A DNA stretch of 64,000 nucleotides from Diplonema japonicum (lineage: Eukaryota > Euglenozoa > Diplonemea > Diplonemida > Diplonemidae). The stretch lies in assembly GCA_964019335.1 (NCBI GenBank), contig OZ025650.1:757001-821000 (forward strand), written 5' to 3'. Position 1 is the stretch's first letter. Each line of letters opens with the position of its first letter. Position numbers and translations under genes: made by a program. Positions 51,955-64,000 of the stretch are shown here, one piece after another. The notes beneath the pieces were generated by a model, which was not told the DNA's origin, did not search any database, and saw only the letters and a list, made by a program, of their open reading frames with translations.

Positions 51955-52444
51955 CTGAAGAGCAGCAGGCGGAGGACAAAAAAAAGATTGAGGAGCTGAA
52001 GGCCAAGGACAAGGCCCAGTTCGACCCCATCTGGGACGAGGTGAAGGAACTTGCTAACGGGAACAAGTATGGGCTTTTTTTTCCTCTTATAAACAACAAC
52101 AAAAAAGGTACCAGCTGGCGAGGGACCTTGCGAAGAAGCTCGGAATCGACATCGCACTGAACAAGGACAAGCGTATGGACAAGGGCAACTCGTTCACGAA
52201 GGGCGAGTTCCTTGCTTTCTACGGCGAGAAAGAGGGTGAGAAGAAATGGAACGCAGCCAAGAAGTCCAACGGGAAAAACGGGAAGAAAAAGGTACAAGAG
52301 GGAAGGGGTGAATAAAAAAAAAAGAAAAAAAGAAAAAAAACCTGACACCAACCACAGTCGAAGAGGGGTGGCAAGAAGGCGGCTGACGGCGAGGCACCCG
52401 CGGAAACCAAGGAAGAGAAGGCTGTCCCCAAAAAGGAAGAATGA
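51698..52444 (+). CDS. Cold-shock-domain protein, copy 3 (diverged)
   Basis: Exons 51698-51910, 51954-52066, 52108-52291 and 52358-52444 give 198 residues. The cold-shock fold is recognisable (GVAKNWKGPFGLVEM, GGRLRVGYPVTFDL, INVTGEAVLAKG) but the RNP2-like strand reads VVRVETETI, so the aromatic and His contacts are lost. A coiled coil and the FYG motif (FTKGEFLAFYGEKEG, KKWNAA) follow. A fourth exon adds a Lys/Glu/Ala-rich tail that types A and B lack. Intron positions match the other copies, showing common descent. RNA binding may be altered. Confidence 0.85.
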
Positions 52445-53536
52445 AATTAACTAGTAACACAACCACAACATTAAAAAAAAAAAGAAAAGATGCGACAAAA
52501 AGGGGGGGGTATTACAACATTTCTTTTTTTTTTTTAGAGGTAACCACAATAGTAATAAATGTTCCCCCCCCTCTTTTTTTTCACGGGAAGGTTAAGAAAA
52601 AAAAACTCGAAAGTAGGCCTACACAAAAGGTGTCTGCTGCCCTGATTGGAGGGTCCTATGCCCCCCACCCACCCGCCCCCATTTTTTCTTCTCTGCTACA
52701 CAGTTTTCTTGGTCAAGATAACCTTTAAAAAGGGGAGGGAAAAAGAAAGGAATGCAAGGGGGTAAAAAGAGGGGGGTATTTTGGAAAAACAAATTGAAAA
52801 AAAAAAATACTTCTTGTGGGGGAAATGGATGGGAATGGTGCTTTCTTTGACATTTAGTGTGCTCCGCTCCTTTCCACCCCCCCCCCCCCCCTCCTCCCTC
52901 TTCACCCTCCTTTCTTTTAAGTGTGACATTACAAATGAAAAAAAAAAGAATAAACGAAAAAAAAAAGATAGCAACCAAAGTAGGAGGGAACAAATGAGAG
53001 TGGACTGAAAAAAAAAAAACAGCAAAAAAGGTGGGTAAAAGGGGAAGTAAAATAATGAACAAGAGAAAAAAAAGAAGAAAAATAAAACAAGAGTACCATT
53101 ATGAAGCTTTTTGGCATTTTCTTTTTTTTTTATTTGATGGGTCGTGACAAACACTTCCCAATCACAGTGCAAGAAAAACTTCTAAGGATAAGAATTTAAA
53201 ACCCTTCTTGTTTTTTTTCTCTTTTTTTTTTCCAGCTTGGTATTTCTTTTATTTCCTTTCATTTTCTGCCTTCCCCTCGAAGATCTCTTACTACCCTTGA
53301 TAGGGACCTTCCCCCTTCTTTTCTCCAGTGGTTTTTTATCTTTCTCCCCCCCCTTTTTTTTTTGGTAAAACGATTGATTTTTAACTCACCCCTTTGTTTT
53401 CCTCTCCCTCCCGTCCTTACCCTATTCCCCATTTTACCCCACCAAGCTTCTTAGCCCTTCCCCACGTTAGTTACCAGCTCCACAATTGTTCTTCTGCTTC
53501 CTGCATTGTAGCCTTATTAGTGTCCTTTACATAACG
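52445..53536 (+). other. Non-coding spacer, low complexity
   Basis: Alternating A-, T-, C- and G-runs for 1.1 kb. No supported ORF on either strand. The last 60 bases are a T/C-rich leader with TAG at 53511. Confidence 0.65.
53490..53511 (+). promoter_or_regulatory. Acceptor-like pyrimidine tract plus TAG
   Basis: CTTCTGCTTCCTGCATTGTAG ends at 53511, 25 nt before the ATG of copy 4. This leader differs from those of the other type A copies. Confidence 0.4.
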
Positions 53537-54178
53537 ATGTCACAGACCGGTGTCGTGAAGAGCTGGAGGGGTGCCTACGGGTTTGCCGAGGTTGCTGAAG
53601 GTCCCCTCGTGTGGATCCACACGGACGAGATCGACGGCGGGAGGCTGAGAGTGGGGCTCACCGTAAACTTTGACATCGAGGAGGTGGAGGGACACGAGGG
53701 GAGGGTGAAGGGGACAAACGTCTCTGGTGAGGCTGTCCTTGCCAAGGGCGTGAAGCTGGTGTGTTCAAACCCAACAACAAAACACCACCACTACCACACA
53801 CAACCAAACACAGTCTGACGAGGAGATGGAGAAGGAGAAGGAGAGGCTGAACAGCCTGAGGGAGGAGAAGAAGGAGAAGCTCCAGGAGGAGTTCGCACCC
53901 GTGTGGGACATGGTGAAGGGCCTTGGCAGGAGCCAAAAGTATGTTTCTTTGTTCAAGGCACACCACACAATCCCACCATCAGGATGCACCTTGTGAAGCA
54001 GCTTGCGAAGGAGCTGGATGTGAACGTGAACAGGCCCGATGAGAAGAGGGCTGACCCCACTCAGAGGAACGGGAAGACCTACACGAAGGAGGAATTCATG
54101 GCCTTCTACGGGAAGAAGGACGGCAACAGGATGTGGAACGCCGCCAAGGGTGGGAAGGGCAGGAGGCCCAGGAAGTGA
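53537..54178 (+). CDS. Cold-shock-domain protein, copy 4 (type A)
   Basis: Exons 53537-53758, 53814-53938 and 53983-54178 give 180 residues, the same as copy 1 except MVKGLGRSQK for MVKDLGRSQK. The first intron is longer (55 nt) and diverged (CCACCACTACCACAC), while the second is identical to that of copy 1. Its upstream region is unlike those of copies 1 and 5, so only the gene body has been kept similar, probably by gene conversion. Confidence 0.88.
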
Positions 54179-54562
54179 GACTTAATCGACCGATCGTTTG
54201 GGGGTAAATGAATAACAAAGACGAAACCTTATTTTATAACTACGTTAACATGGGATTAGAAATCTAGAGACATGAGAAATAGCAATTTTTAAGTAAAAAA
54301 AAAAAGAAGAACCCATGAAAAGGCAGGATGAAAGCTGTCCCCCCCAGCTCTTTGGAGAGAAGGGGACAAGTACAAAGCACTTGCCTGTTTCTGCTGCATG
54401 CAATGTGGTGTCACTTGGTGGCACCGCAGGTGAAAAGAAGTGTATTCTCTTTTTTCTTTCTTTCTTTCTTCTTTTTTTTTTTCCTCGAACTTTTCATTTC
54501 TTTTTGTTTCGTCTTCACCTCTGAGCAAAAAAGAAAAAAAAAAAGCGAAGAAAATAAAAAGA
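54179..54562 (+). other. Non-coding spacer sharing sequence with other cold-shock spacers
   Basis: The first 60 bases match the 3' UTR of copies 1 and 5, and 54310-54480 matches the leader segment before copies 2 and 6, with a much shorter TTTC repeat. The hairpin-rich middle found at 49640-49860 is absent here. Confidence 0.7.
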
Positions 54563-55189
54563 ATGTCACAGACCGGTGTCGTGAAGAGCTGGAGGGGTGC
54601 CTACGGGTTTGCCGAGGTTGCTGAAGGCCCCCTCGTGTGGATCCACACGGACGAGATCGACGGCGGGAGGCTGAGGGTGGGGCTCACCGTTAACTTTGAC
54701 ATCGAGGAGGTGGAGGGACACGAGGGGAGGGTGAAGGGGACAAACGTCTCTGGTGAGGCTGTCCTTGCCAAGGGCGTGAAGCTGGTGTGTTCAACAAAAC
54801 AACAACAAAACACACAACCCACAGTCCGACGAGGAGATGGAGAAGGAGAAGGAGAGGCTGAACAGCCTGAGGGAGGAGAAGAAGGAGAAGCTCCAGGAGG
54901 AGTTCGCACCCGTGTGGGACATGGTGAAGGACCTTGGCAGGAGCCAAAAGTATGTTTCTTTGTTCAAGGCACACCACACAATCCCACCATCAGGATGCAC
55001 CTTGTGAAGCAGCTTGCGAAGGAGCTGGATGTGAACGTGAACAGGCCCGATGAGAAGAGGGCTGACCCCACTCAGAGGAACGGGAAGACCTACACGAAGG
55101 AGGAATTCATGGCCTTCTACGGGAAGAAGGACGGCAACAGGATGTGGAACGCCGCCAAGGGTGGGAAGGGCAGGAGGCCCAGGAAGTGA
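54563..55189 (+). CDS. Cold-shock-domain protein, copy 5 (type A)
   Basis: Exons 54563-54784, 54825-54949 and 54994-55189 give 180 residues, the same protein as copy 1, with the same introns of 40 and 44 nt. It is the left gene of the right copy of the segmental duplication. Confidence 0.88.
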   Translation: MSQTGVVKSWRGAYGFAEVAEGPLVWIHTDEIDGGRLRVGLTVNFDIEEVEGHEGRVKGTNVSGEAVLAKGVKLVCSTKQQQNTQPTVRRGDGEGEGEAEQPEGGEEGEAPGGVRTRVGHGEGPWQEPKVCFFVQGTPHNPTIRMHLVKQLAKELDVNVNRPDEKRADPTQRNGKTYTKEEFMAFYGKKDGNRMWNAAKGGKGRRPRK

Positions 55190-56107
<918 letters not shown>

Positions 56108-56777
56108 ATGTCACAGACCGGTGTCGTGAAGAGCTGGAGGGGTGCCTACGGGTTTGCCGAGGTTGCTGAAGGTCCCCTCGTGTGGATCCACACGGACGAG
56201 ATCGACGGCGGGAGGCTGAGAGTGGGGCTCACCGTTAACTTTGACATCGAGGAGGTGGAGGGACACGAGGGGAGGGTGAAGGGGACAAACGTCTCTGGTG
56301 AGGCTGTCCTTGCCAAGGGCGTGAAGCTGGTGTGTTCAACAAAACAACAACAAACACACAACCCACAGTCCGACGAGGAGATGGAGAAGGAGAAGGAGAG
56401 GCTGAACAGCCTGAGGGAGGAGAAGAAGGAGAAGCTCCAGGAGGAGTTCGCACCCGTGTGGGACATGGTGAAGGACCTTGGCAGGAACAACAAGTATGGA
56501 CTATTCTATTCTTTACGTCGCTCCATCATTTTACACCACCCACAGGATGCACCTTCTGAGAGAGCTTGCGAAGGAGCTGAAGATGATGGACAGCATTGAC
56601 TTCAAGAACGGGAAGAGCTCCGAGAAGAGGGCTGATCCCACTCAGAGGAACGGGAAGACCTACACGAAGGAGGAATTCATGGCCTTCTACGGGAAGAAGG
56701 ACGGCGACAGGATGTGGAGCGCCGCCAAGGGCTCTGGTGGCAAGAGGAGGGTGAGGAGGAACAACAAGAAAGAGTAA
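56108..56777 (+). CDS. Cold-shock-domain protein, copy 6 (type B)
   Basis: Exons 56108-56329, 56369-56493 and 56546-56777 give 192 residues, same as copy 2, with identical introns (39 and 52 nt). The two differ from each other only downstream of the stop codon. Confidence 0.88.
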
Positions 56778-56912
56778 GATGTGATGCAAAGAAACAAAGT
56801 AGGAACAGGAAGAAGCCACTACGAAGTTTTATCGAACCGAATATCCTATTCTTTCATTCTTTCTTTCTTTCGTGTTTAACAAGAACACGTTGCCCTGCAT
56901 ATCTCTGCAGTG

Positions 56913-56955
<43 letters not shown>

Positions 56956-57349
56956 TACGCAATGTAACAGTAAGAAAGAAAAAAAAAAAAAAAAGATAAT
57001 GTGCTGCTTGTTACCATTGTTCAATTGTTTACAGCAGTCATAACATAACAAACGTCCCCTATTTTTACTTTCCTCTCTCGGGGGGTTTTTTTTTCCCTCT
57101 CTCTTCTTCTTTCCGTGGGTTGCAGATGGATGCTATCAGGAAATTTGAAAGTTAGTGTTTTTTTTTCTTTCTTCTTTCTTTCTTCCCTCCCTTCTTTCCC
57201 CACTCTCTCATAGCACGTGGAGCAGGTTGATTACTAATTCAGTGATCAAGGAGAAAGAAAAAGAAGAAGAAAAGTGTCGTTTTCCCGTCTCACTTTTAAT
57301 CCAAACTTACACCGCTTTTTCAAAGAAAACACTCTACAACAACAAGAAA
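56778..57349 (+). other. Non-coding spacer
   Basis: Contains a 30-base T-run (56920-56950) and an A-run near 56978. T/C-rich stretches follow before copy 7. No ORF supported. Confidence 0.65.
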
Positions 57350-58023
57350 ATGTCCCAGAGCGGTAAGGTCACCAGCTGGAGGGGTCCCTTCGGGTTCGCT
57401 GAGATGGAGGACGGCACTTCCATCTACATCCACACCGACGAGATCGACGGCGGGAGGTTGAGGGTGGGGCTCACCGTGAATTTCGACGTCGAGGAGGGCA
57501 AGGAGGGCAAGAAGAAGGGCACCAACGTGTCTGGCGATGCGGTAGTGAAGAAGGGTGTTGAGCTGGTGTGTGGAAATAAAATAAAAAAAAAAAAAAAAAA
57601 ACGTTGTAGAGCGAAGAGGAGAAGGAGGCTGACAAGGCCAGGAGGCAGGAAATGAGGGGCCAGCGTGCCGAAACCCTCAAGGCCGAGTACCAACCTGTTT
57701 ACGACAAGGTGGTTGCACTGAAGAACTTCCAGCAGTATGGAATAAAAAAAAAAAAGAAGGAAAAAAAAAAAAAAAACATTCTTCTCCAAGGGTGGCGCTC
57801 CTTAAGAAGCTTGTGAAGGAGCTGGATGGCACCATCGAGCAGAAGCGGGCCGACCCCACCCAGAAGAAGGGTGGCAAGAAGTTCACTAAGGGTGAATTCG
57901 TCGCCTTCTACGGCGCGAAGGAGGGCTCTGCAATGTGGGAGGCTGCTGGATCGAAGAAGAAGGCCAAGGTATTTTCTATTTTATATTTAGACACCAACAC
58001 AGAAGACCATTACCAAGGAGTAA
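57350..58023 (+). CDS. Cold-shock-domain protein, copy 7 (diverged)
   Basis: Exons 57350-57565, 57610-57734, 57791-57968 and 58003-58023 give 179 residues. The cold-shock domain is well kept (GKVTSWRGPFGFAEM, SIYIHTDEI, GGRLRVGLTVNFD). The coiled coil differs (SEEEKEADKARRQEMRGQ). The FYG motif is FTKGEFVAFYGAKEG followed by MWEAA. A six-codon fourth exon (KTITKE-stop) ends it. Introns sit at the same positions as in the other copies, two of them nearly pure A. It is the closest to a canonical cold-shock domain and may be the ancestral type. Confidence 0.85.
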
Positions 58024-58537
58024 GTGTTTTGATAGTTTTTAAAAAAAAAGGGAACCGAGAAGAGTAGGAAAAGAATGGTCAAGAAGAAAACATCGATTTT
58101 TTTTTTAAACGTCTTCTCTCCCCACCCACCCCAATAAGAATTTCTAACCATCTGACAGAAACAAGAAAACGCTTGTATTTGAGACCTTCTCCCCCTTTTT
58201 TATTCTCCCCCTCCTCTCCCTTTTTTTTTTATTTAGTTACACGCAGGAAAAAAAAAATACAAATTCTTGATGGGGAAAAAAATACTGTGCCAATTCTTAG
58301 TGTTTCTTATTAGACGGGATTTTTACATGGAAAAAAAAATTACAAAATAAAAATATTGGCACTTTCCCTCCCCCGACTTTTCTGCTCAATATGTACTCCT
58401 TGTTTTGCTGAACAGTCACAAAGCAAGTATTCCCTAATTGACAACCACAAGCTTGATTATTGAGACACCTGAGGAAAAGAATTGCGGTTGACAAACTAAG
58501 CGGAACAGGGAGCACGAGGAGCAGGAAATAGAAAGGG

Positions 58538-58570
<33 letters not shown>

Positions 58571-58968
58571 AAGAATAACTCCCCACCCACGCTCCAATTC
58601 TTTATTTTATTATTACTGTAAAGGAAAAATTACCGGAAGGAAAAAAAAAAAAAAAATCCGGACTCCCGGTGCTTCCGGTGATTTTCCTTTTACAGTTTTT
58701 TTTATTACCTTTACCTTGTTCCTCTACTTTTCTGTTCTCTTTTTTTTTTCTCTTTCTTTTTTAATACCCCTCTTCTGTACAGCTGGGTATCTTAACAAGT
58801 AAGAACTTTATACTGCACAAGAGTCGTGTTTAGAAAGACAAGAAGAAAAAAATTGTAGAACGAGAAAGGCGGGAAGAAAAGAAAAAAGAAAAAAAAGAGG
58901 CCCCACACCCACACCTCCCTGCATCTTCCCACACTTTCCCCACCCGTTCTTCCTTTATTTCCACGCGA

Positions 58969-59012
<44 letters not shown>

Positions 59013-59054
59013 AGGGAACGGGAGAGGAGAGCGAGAGAAGAGGACAAAAAAAAA
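58024..59054 (+). other. Non-coding spacer with an imperfect inverted repeat
   Basis: T/C- and A-runs throughout. 58616-58639 and 58672-58695 form an inverted repeat (21 of 24 pairs) starting CTGTAAA and ending TTTACAG. No ORF supported. Confidence 0.6.
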
Positions 59055-59091
59055 ATGGATATAAATGCAGCAGCATTGGCAACATTATTGT

Positions 59092-59124
<33 letters not shown>

Positions 59125-60871
59125 AGCAACAACATCATCACAGTCAGCAGCAGTCGTTCCAAGATCACGCTAGGCAGCTTTTGCAGCAGGGGCCAGTCAT
59201 GCATATGCAGCGCCAACCAGATGGCGAGATTCAAAGCCTGCAGAAGAAACTAGAAGCGACCACTGTCATGCTGCGTGCGGAGCTAGAACATGAAGCTAAG
59301 AACATCGCGTACATCAAGACTGCGAAGGACCAGCAGGTGAGGCAAGATCAATACAAGCGACAGCTGGACGAGCAGGAGTCGTCAATATTGAAAACGCAAC
59401 AGGAGCTTCAAAAACAAGAAAAAAAACTTCAAACCTACGAAGAGACACTACAAGGCGAGGCAGCACGACAAGCAGCCATCGAGGAGGACCTCAAGCGCAT
59501 CCAAGAACACAAAACCTCCTTCATCAACAAAGCCGACACCATAACCGCTCTGAAGCCCTACCAGCTGCAGCACACTTACAACCGAAGCAAGCTAACGGTG
59601 ACCGACGCAGAAGCAAGACTGATCTTCCCAAAGGTGAAGCTTCCTGCGGATTTCAAGTCGTTAACACGTTGCTGGAGTGACAAGGATTCCCCAAATGTAA
59701 GAATCCTACCAGGGTGCGCTGTGACAGTAGGCGAGCCGATTAAGGAGAGCGACGAGGAGGAAAAGGAACAAGAGGAGGAAAAGGAACAAGAGGAGGAGGA
59801 GGAACAAGAGACGAAGGTGGAGGTCAAGGTTGTTGTGATGGATGTTCCACAGCAAGATGAAAACTCACACCCGTTTTACTCAGCGCACCTCTGGGTGGCG
59901 GAGAGCAAGAACGGTGAGAAGAACCTCTACTCCGGGACGTGCAGGGCTGCGGACGGAGACCCTTCCGACTATTCCACGCTGTGCAAGGTCGCTGAACGAG
60001 CGTTGCGCACACAGGCGGGGCTCGAAAAAGAAAATCTAAATTTCGGGAAGTTCCTCACCACCACATCCAGCACAGGCACGGTGCACTACCTAGTGCTAGA
60101 ACTGGACGAGAACATCTCCCTCCACTCTGTCTTGTCCGCTGAAAGTGATGCGAAACCAAAGATTCTCCCCATAAAATACTCCCTTGGAAGCCTTTTCAAC
60201 CCGAACCCCATGCTCTCCCCTTGCATCCCGCTTGCTGCCTTCTGCCTTGACGAGGTGTACAAGTACCGGTACGGGCGTGAGCTATTCGAGATTTTGAAAA
60301 CCCTGCCCGAAGAACCAGCAGGAGCAAAACGCAAGCGGGAGGGTGAAGAAGACGATGGAAATCCGAAGAAAAAAGGACCTGCTGCCACCGCCTCTTCTCG
60401 TCCTCACAACGCCTTCAGCACGACCACCACAACTACTCAAGCGAAAGAGACCGTGAACCTCAAAGGGCTCGCGCCCTTCCTGTATGCCGACAAGCCACGC
60501 TTGCACAATGGAAGGCTTATCAGAACGAACGTGGTCTCCGCGTGTGATTTGGTATTTGGAAAAAAAAAAAAAAAAGAAACCATCACACACAGACTGACCT
60601 GCTGCTCACCACCGACATCGATATGACGTACGGGGAGCTTGAAGCCTTGTTGAGTATGGAAGAAGGGGGTGGGTGTTGGGTAAAAAGAAATTTATTAAAG
60701 GTCGTGTCAATGGTCTCAACGAGGCTACGAAACCCTTCGCAGCGTATAGGCCTTTGTTCGTAGAAGAGGAATGTAAAGTATGTTCCAAGGATGGGGGGAT
60801 CTAACATCTTTATCACACAGACCGAAACTGTAGAGACAGATCCGCTCCCCCAGTACACTATTCTCGCATGA
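59055..60871 (+). CDS. PolyQ and coiled-coil protein, probably nuclear, unknown
   Basis: Exons 59055-60551, 60593-60653, 60701-60777 and 60821-60871 join in frame to 561 residues. The N-terminus is Gln-rich (residues 14-37) with His, then a coiled coil (about 55-165), a Glu-rich acidic stretch (about 232-255) and a globular domain (about 260-420). A basic KRKREGEEDDGNPKKKG segment resembling a nuclear localisation signal comes next. The arrangement recalls CCAR1/DBC1-type regulators, but the similarity is in layout only, and I do not assign it. Three of its four exons are short and only appear after splicing. Confidence 0.7.
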
Positions 60872-61313
60872 AGAGAGGGAGGGATAAAGACAACAGGGGG
60901 GGAAATGTGTTTTTTTTTTTTTACAGTGTTTTTCTCCCTGTGATTGTCTTTTTTTCTTTTGGTGGGTTTGTTGCTAACACTTCTCCCCATCATAGTGATT
61001 TTTTTTTTTATTAGTTCGATATTTTTTTTTCTTAACCTTCCTCAACTCCCCCATCCCCTTTTCTCGTTATTTCTCAGCTAGTTTGCATAACTCTTTTTTT
61101 AGGGTGGTCCTGAAGTGGGATTGAACATTGCTAGATTATCAAGCCAAACCTCTGATGAGAATCGAAGAAAAAATCTTCTTCCAGGCAAGCGCAAAGGAAG
61201 TCAACCCTGGTGTCCTTGAGCAGGCCGGGGGTTTCCCATAGATACGACCCTTTTTGAACATTGTAAAATAAGGATTAAAAGGACACGGGGGGAAAAAAAG
61301 AAAAAGAAAAAAA
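60872..61313 (+). other. Non-coding spacer
   Basis: T-runs, then a mixed stretch (61100-61290) without an ORF or foldable tRNA, then the A-rich leader of the TPR gene. Confidence 0.6.
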
Positions 61314-61901
61314 ATGGGCGAAGGGGAATGGCAGGACGAGGCAAAAGATCTGTTCAGTGAGGGCTTGCACCACTACAGGCAAGGTCAGATGAAGAAGGCT
61401 CTGGCCACGTTTCAACAGTACAGAAAGCTGTGTATAGCGAATAGGGACAAAAATGGGGAGGGGAGGGCCTATAGAAATATGGGAGCGGTGCTACAGGAGT
61501 TGAAGCAGTACAAGAAGGCGATTGAGGCCTATGAAAAGGGATTGAACATTGCAAGAGAAACGGGGAATAGAAAGTCTGAAGGGAAGGTGATGTCGAACAT
61601 AGGGGTGGCTCACGACTCCTTGGGCCACCACGACATTGCAATCAAATTCCACGAGAAAGCCCAAGAAATAGCCCAAGAGGTTTCAAACCGTAAAGGTCTC
61701 GGGATCTCATCTGAGAACCTTGCAGTAGCCTGTGGGGCCATCGGGCATTTCAAAAAGTCCTTAAAACTACACCAGCAAGCCATCGCCCTCGCACAGGAAG
61801 TGGGGGACATCGAAGGTGAGGAAACTGCCCAAGCAAACATGGAAATCACGCATGACGCCTTCATGAAGTACCGCCGTGCTTTGGAGGAAAGGACATTGTG
61901 A
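61314..61901 (+). CDS. TPR protein (LGN/rapsyn-type repeats)
   Basis: 195 residues, single exon, almost entirely tetratricopeptide repeats of about 40 residues: LFSEGLHHYRQGQMKKAL, AYRNMGAVLQELKQYKKAIE, VMSNIGVAHDSLGHHDIAIK, SSENLAVACGAIGHFKKSLK. The repeat length and RNxG-x-A pattern are those of the LGN/GPSM type, but the C-terminal GoLoco motifs are absent. A protein-protein adaptor; the partner is unknown. Confidence 0.8.
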   Translation: MGEGEWQDEAKDLFSEGLHHYRQGQMKKALATFQQYRKLCIANRDKNGEGRAYRNMGAVLQELKQYKKAIEAYEKGLNIARETGNRKSEGKVMSNIGVAHDSLGHHDIAIKFHEKAQEIAQEVSNRKGLGISSENLAVACGAIGHFKKSLKLHQQAIALAQEVGDIEGEETAQANMEITHDAFMKYRRALEERTL

Positions 61902-62009
61902 CTTTTCTTTTCCTCTTTCTTCTTCTTTTTTTTTCCTCTTTTTTCTTCCGAAAAAAGAAGAGAAAAAGAAAAATCTCGTAATTTTTGAAAAGTTTTTTTT
62001 TTTTTCTTT

Positions 62010-62035
62010 CAAATCCTTCCTCTCACTACCTTCAG
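62010..62035 (+). promoter_or_regulatory. Acceptor-like pyrimidine tract plus CAG
   Basis: CCTTCCTCTCACTACCTTCAG ends at 62035, 19 nt before the MCM4 start. It is a strong 3' splice site with no coding exon upstream. Confidence 0.45.
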
Positions 62036-62054
62036 GGAGCGAGGAGGAGGAAAG

Positions 62055-64000
62055 ATGCCCGAGAGCGAAGCAGGATCTGCTGCGGTATGCGAACAAAAAC
62101 CTGGGCAAAAAAAAAAAAGACAACCTGGGGAAAAAAAAAAAAGAAGAAAAAGAAAAAAAAAAAAAAAAAAAAACACACAGAGTAGCATCAAACGAAGAAG
62201 AAGAGCGAGAAAAAGCGATACACAGCAACAAGGAACCGCAGACCAAGAAAGTCCACCAGGCAGAGGCAGGATAGGCGGCACAAGCCAAAGTCAATATGAA
62301 GACGATATGCGATCGACAGCGGAGTCGAGAGTCGTGGTTATGGAAAGGGTATGTGGACTTCATAGATCTCGCGCTTCAGCTTTTTCTCTTTACACAGGAA
62401 AGCCATCTTGCCCCATTGGGCTACAACGACCCTTTTAAAATGACGGTGGCCCCACCTGCATGGGAGCAAGAACTTGCAAGTGAGGTTCCTCAAACTGTGG
62501 TGGAGGACCCTTTGTCAGGTCAGGAAGCCGCCGGATGGGACATGTTCCCCCAGGGCGATCCATTGCTGTTCTGGGGGTCTGATGTGAAGCTTTCCGAGTA
62601 CGGTGCCATGTCCCAAGGTTTCTTTGAGACCTGGGTGAAGGGTAATGAAACGGGTGCAGCACATTACCATCAAGAGATGACGAAGATGTTCCTGAATGGG
62701 GCGACAGAGCTCGACGTGAGCCTCACCCACATGAAGGAATACAGCGAGGACTTGTACAAAAATACCGTAAAATACCCATTGGAAGCCATCCCGCTGTTGC
62801 AGGAACAAGCTAACGTCACCTTCCAGAAAGTCGTACAGATTCTGGACGAGCACGATTCGGAGATCCCAAAGATAGACCTGAGGATATGTGGCATGCCTGC
62901 AGTGACCAACCTCCGTGGCCTGACTGTAGAGGACTTGGGGAACGTCGTTTGTGTGAATGGCATGGTCGTGAGGGTAAGCAAGATCCTGCCAGAGATGAAG
63001 GTGGCTTTGTTCGAATGCAGAGAATGCTTTCACAAGGAGATGGTGCAGGAAGAGCGAGGGAAGATAGAGGAGCCCGTGCGGTGTTCGAACTGCGGGAAGC
63101 ACCTCGGGTTCGAACTCAAGCACAACCAGTGCCACTTCACCGATAAACAGTTCGTTCGATTGCAAGAATCCCCAGATGCTACCCCTGAAGGCGAGACCCC
63201 GGCATCTGTCTCCATTACTCTTTATTCTTCATTAGTGGACAGCATAGTGCCCGGCGACCGTGTGGAACTCACTGGTGTGTACAAGTCGGCACCGGTGAGG
63301 GTTTCGGGGAATTCGAGAATTTGCAAATCCGTGTTTAAAACCTTCGTCGACGCCACGCATGTCTTGAAAACGTCAAAAGGGAAGCAAAGCTACTCCTTCT
63401 CAGAAGAACAGACAGCAGAACAAGACCAAGAAGACCCTCAAAAAGCGGAGCTCGTCGACCGCATCCATGAAGCATCGAAACAACCTGACCTGTACAAGAT
63501 TCTAACACGATCCATCGCACCTGGCATCCACGGCATGGAGGACGTGAAGCTGGGGGTTCTGTGCCAACTTTTCGGTGGCACTGCGAAGTCCTTCACGATG
63601 TGCTCGACCAGAAGTGAGATCAACATCCTTCTCTGCGGGGATCCTGGTGTTGCGAAGAGTCAGATCTTAACTCATGTAAACTCTATCACAACGCGAGGCA
63701 TCTACACCTCTGGGAAGGGAAGCTCTTCGGTCGGTCTCACTGCTTACGTAGCCAGGGATGCAGACACGGGCGAGTTCGTGTTGGAGTCAGGTGCATTGGT
63801 TTTATCCGACAAAGGGATCTGTTGCATTGACGAGTTTGACAAGATGGACGACAGCACGCGGTCGGTGCTTCACGAGGTGATGGAGCAGCAGACAGTCTCG
63901 ATAGCGAAGGCAGGCATCATCTGCACGCTGAACGCGCGGTCTTCGATTCTAGCAGCGGCAAACCCCAAGGAGAGCACGTGGAACAAAGACCAGAATATTC
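62055..64000 (+). CDS. MCM4: DNA replication licensing factor MCM4 (3' end beyond the window)
   Basis: Exons 62055-62084, 62181-62348 and 62398 onward (introns 96 and 49 nt), giving 600 residues to the window edge. A basic, disordered N-terminus (SSIKRRRRARKS) is followed by the MCM N-terminal domain with MCM4-like LLFWGSDV and KNTVKYPLEAI. A C4 zinc finger (CREC...CSNC), the oligosaccharide-binding part (PGDRVELTGVYKSAPVRV) and the AAA+ domain follow. The latter shows Walker A GDPGVAKSQ, SGKGSSSVGLTAYV and Walker B CCIDEFDKMDD. The match to MCM4 is better than to other MCMs because of PVRV...KSVFKTFVD. It is a subunit of the MCM2-7 replicative helicase. Confidence 0.93.

Overview
The window comes from a unicellular eukaryote that I cannot name. 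GT-AG introns are very short (about 33-96 nt), usually start GTATG, and often consist mostly of poly-A. Intergenic DNA is full of long A, T, C and TTTC runs. Every host protein gene I can support, about 30 of them, lies on the + strand. Many start codons follow a pyrimidine tract and an AG by a few tens of bases. A one-strand gene array with such acceptor-like sites suggests spliced-leader trans-splicing (Euglenozoa such as diplonemids, or Dinozoa), but no spliced-leader gene is present to prove it.

Layout. 1-3610: a papain-family protease with Cys-rich repeats, flanked by three members of a small Cys-rich family. 3841-24719: a Dcp2-like Nudix protein with degenerate catalytic residues, a TYW5-type tRNA hydroxylase fused to a short-chain dehydrogenase, a CobW-type GTPase, a type I membrane protein, EF-hand and coiled-coil proteins, a Der/EngA double GTPase, a Dsc3-like membrane protein, an N-myristoylation-type WD40 protein and a PABPN1 homologue. 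24743-38117: a nest of non-LTR retrotransposons around tRNA-Cys and tRNA-Gln genes. One element is full length (31252-38030), with ORF1, a 2A ribosome-skipping motif, endonuclease, reverse transcriptase, RNase H and a zinc knuckle. A second family inserts after tRNA nucleotide 8, as its target-site duplications show. 39123-48724: a frameshifted nuclease/phosphatase-like pseudogene, a glycosyltransferase-like gene, UFM1, a thyroglobulin type-1 membrane protein, a DMT-type transporter and an unidentified RG-rich protein. 48865-58023: seven tandem cold-shock-domain genes, including a recently duplicated two-gene block. 59055-64000: a polyQ/coiled-coil protein, a TPR protein and the first part of MCM4.

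The most interesting signals are three. The second retrotransposon family (LINE-2) shows the same insertion point in two different tRNA genes. A short C-terminal FYG motif is shared between the host cold-shock-domain family and the ORF1 protein of the full-length retrotransposon. That element has an unusual layout, with a 2A motif between an A-rich linker and the endonuclease and a stop-free frame running back through ORF1. The TYW5-dehydrogenase fusion, the Dcp2 pseudoenzyme and a UFM1 gene that encodes the already mature C-terminus are also notable. All calls are from reading the sequence; no database search was run.
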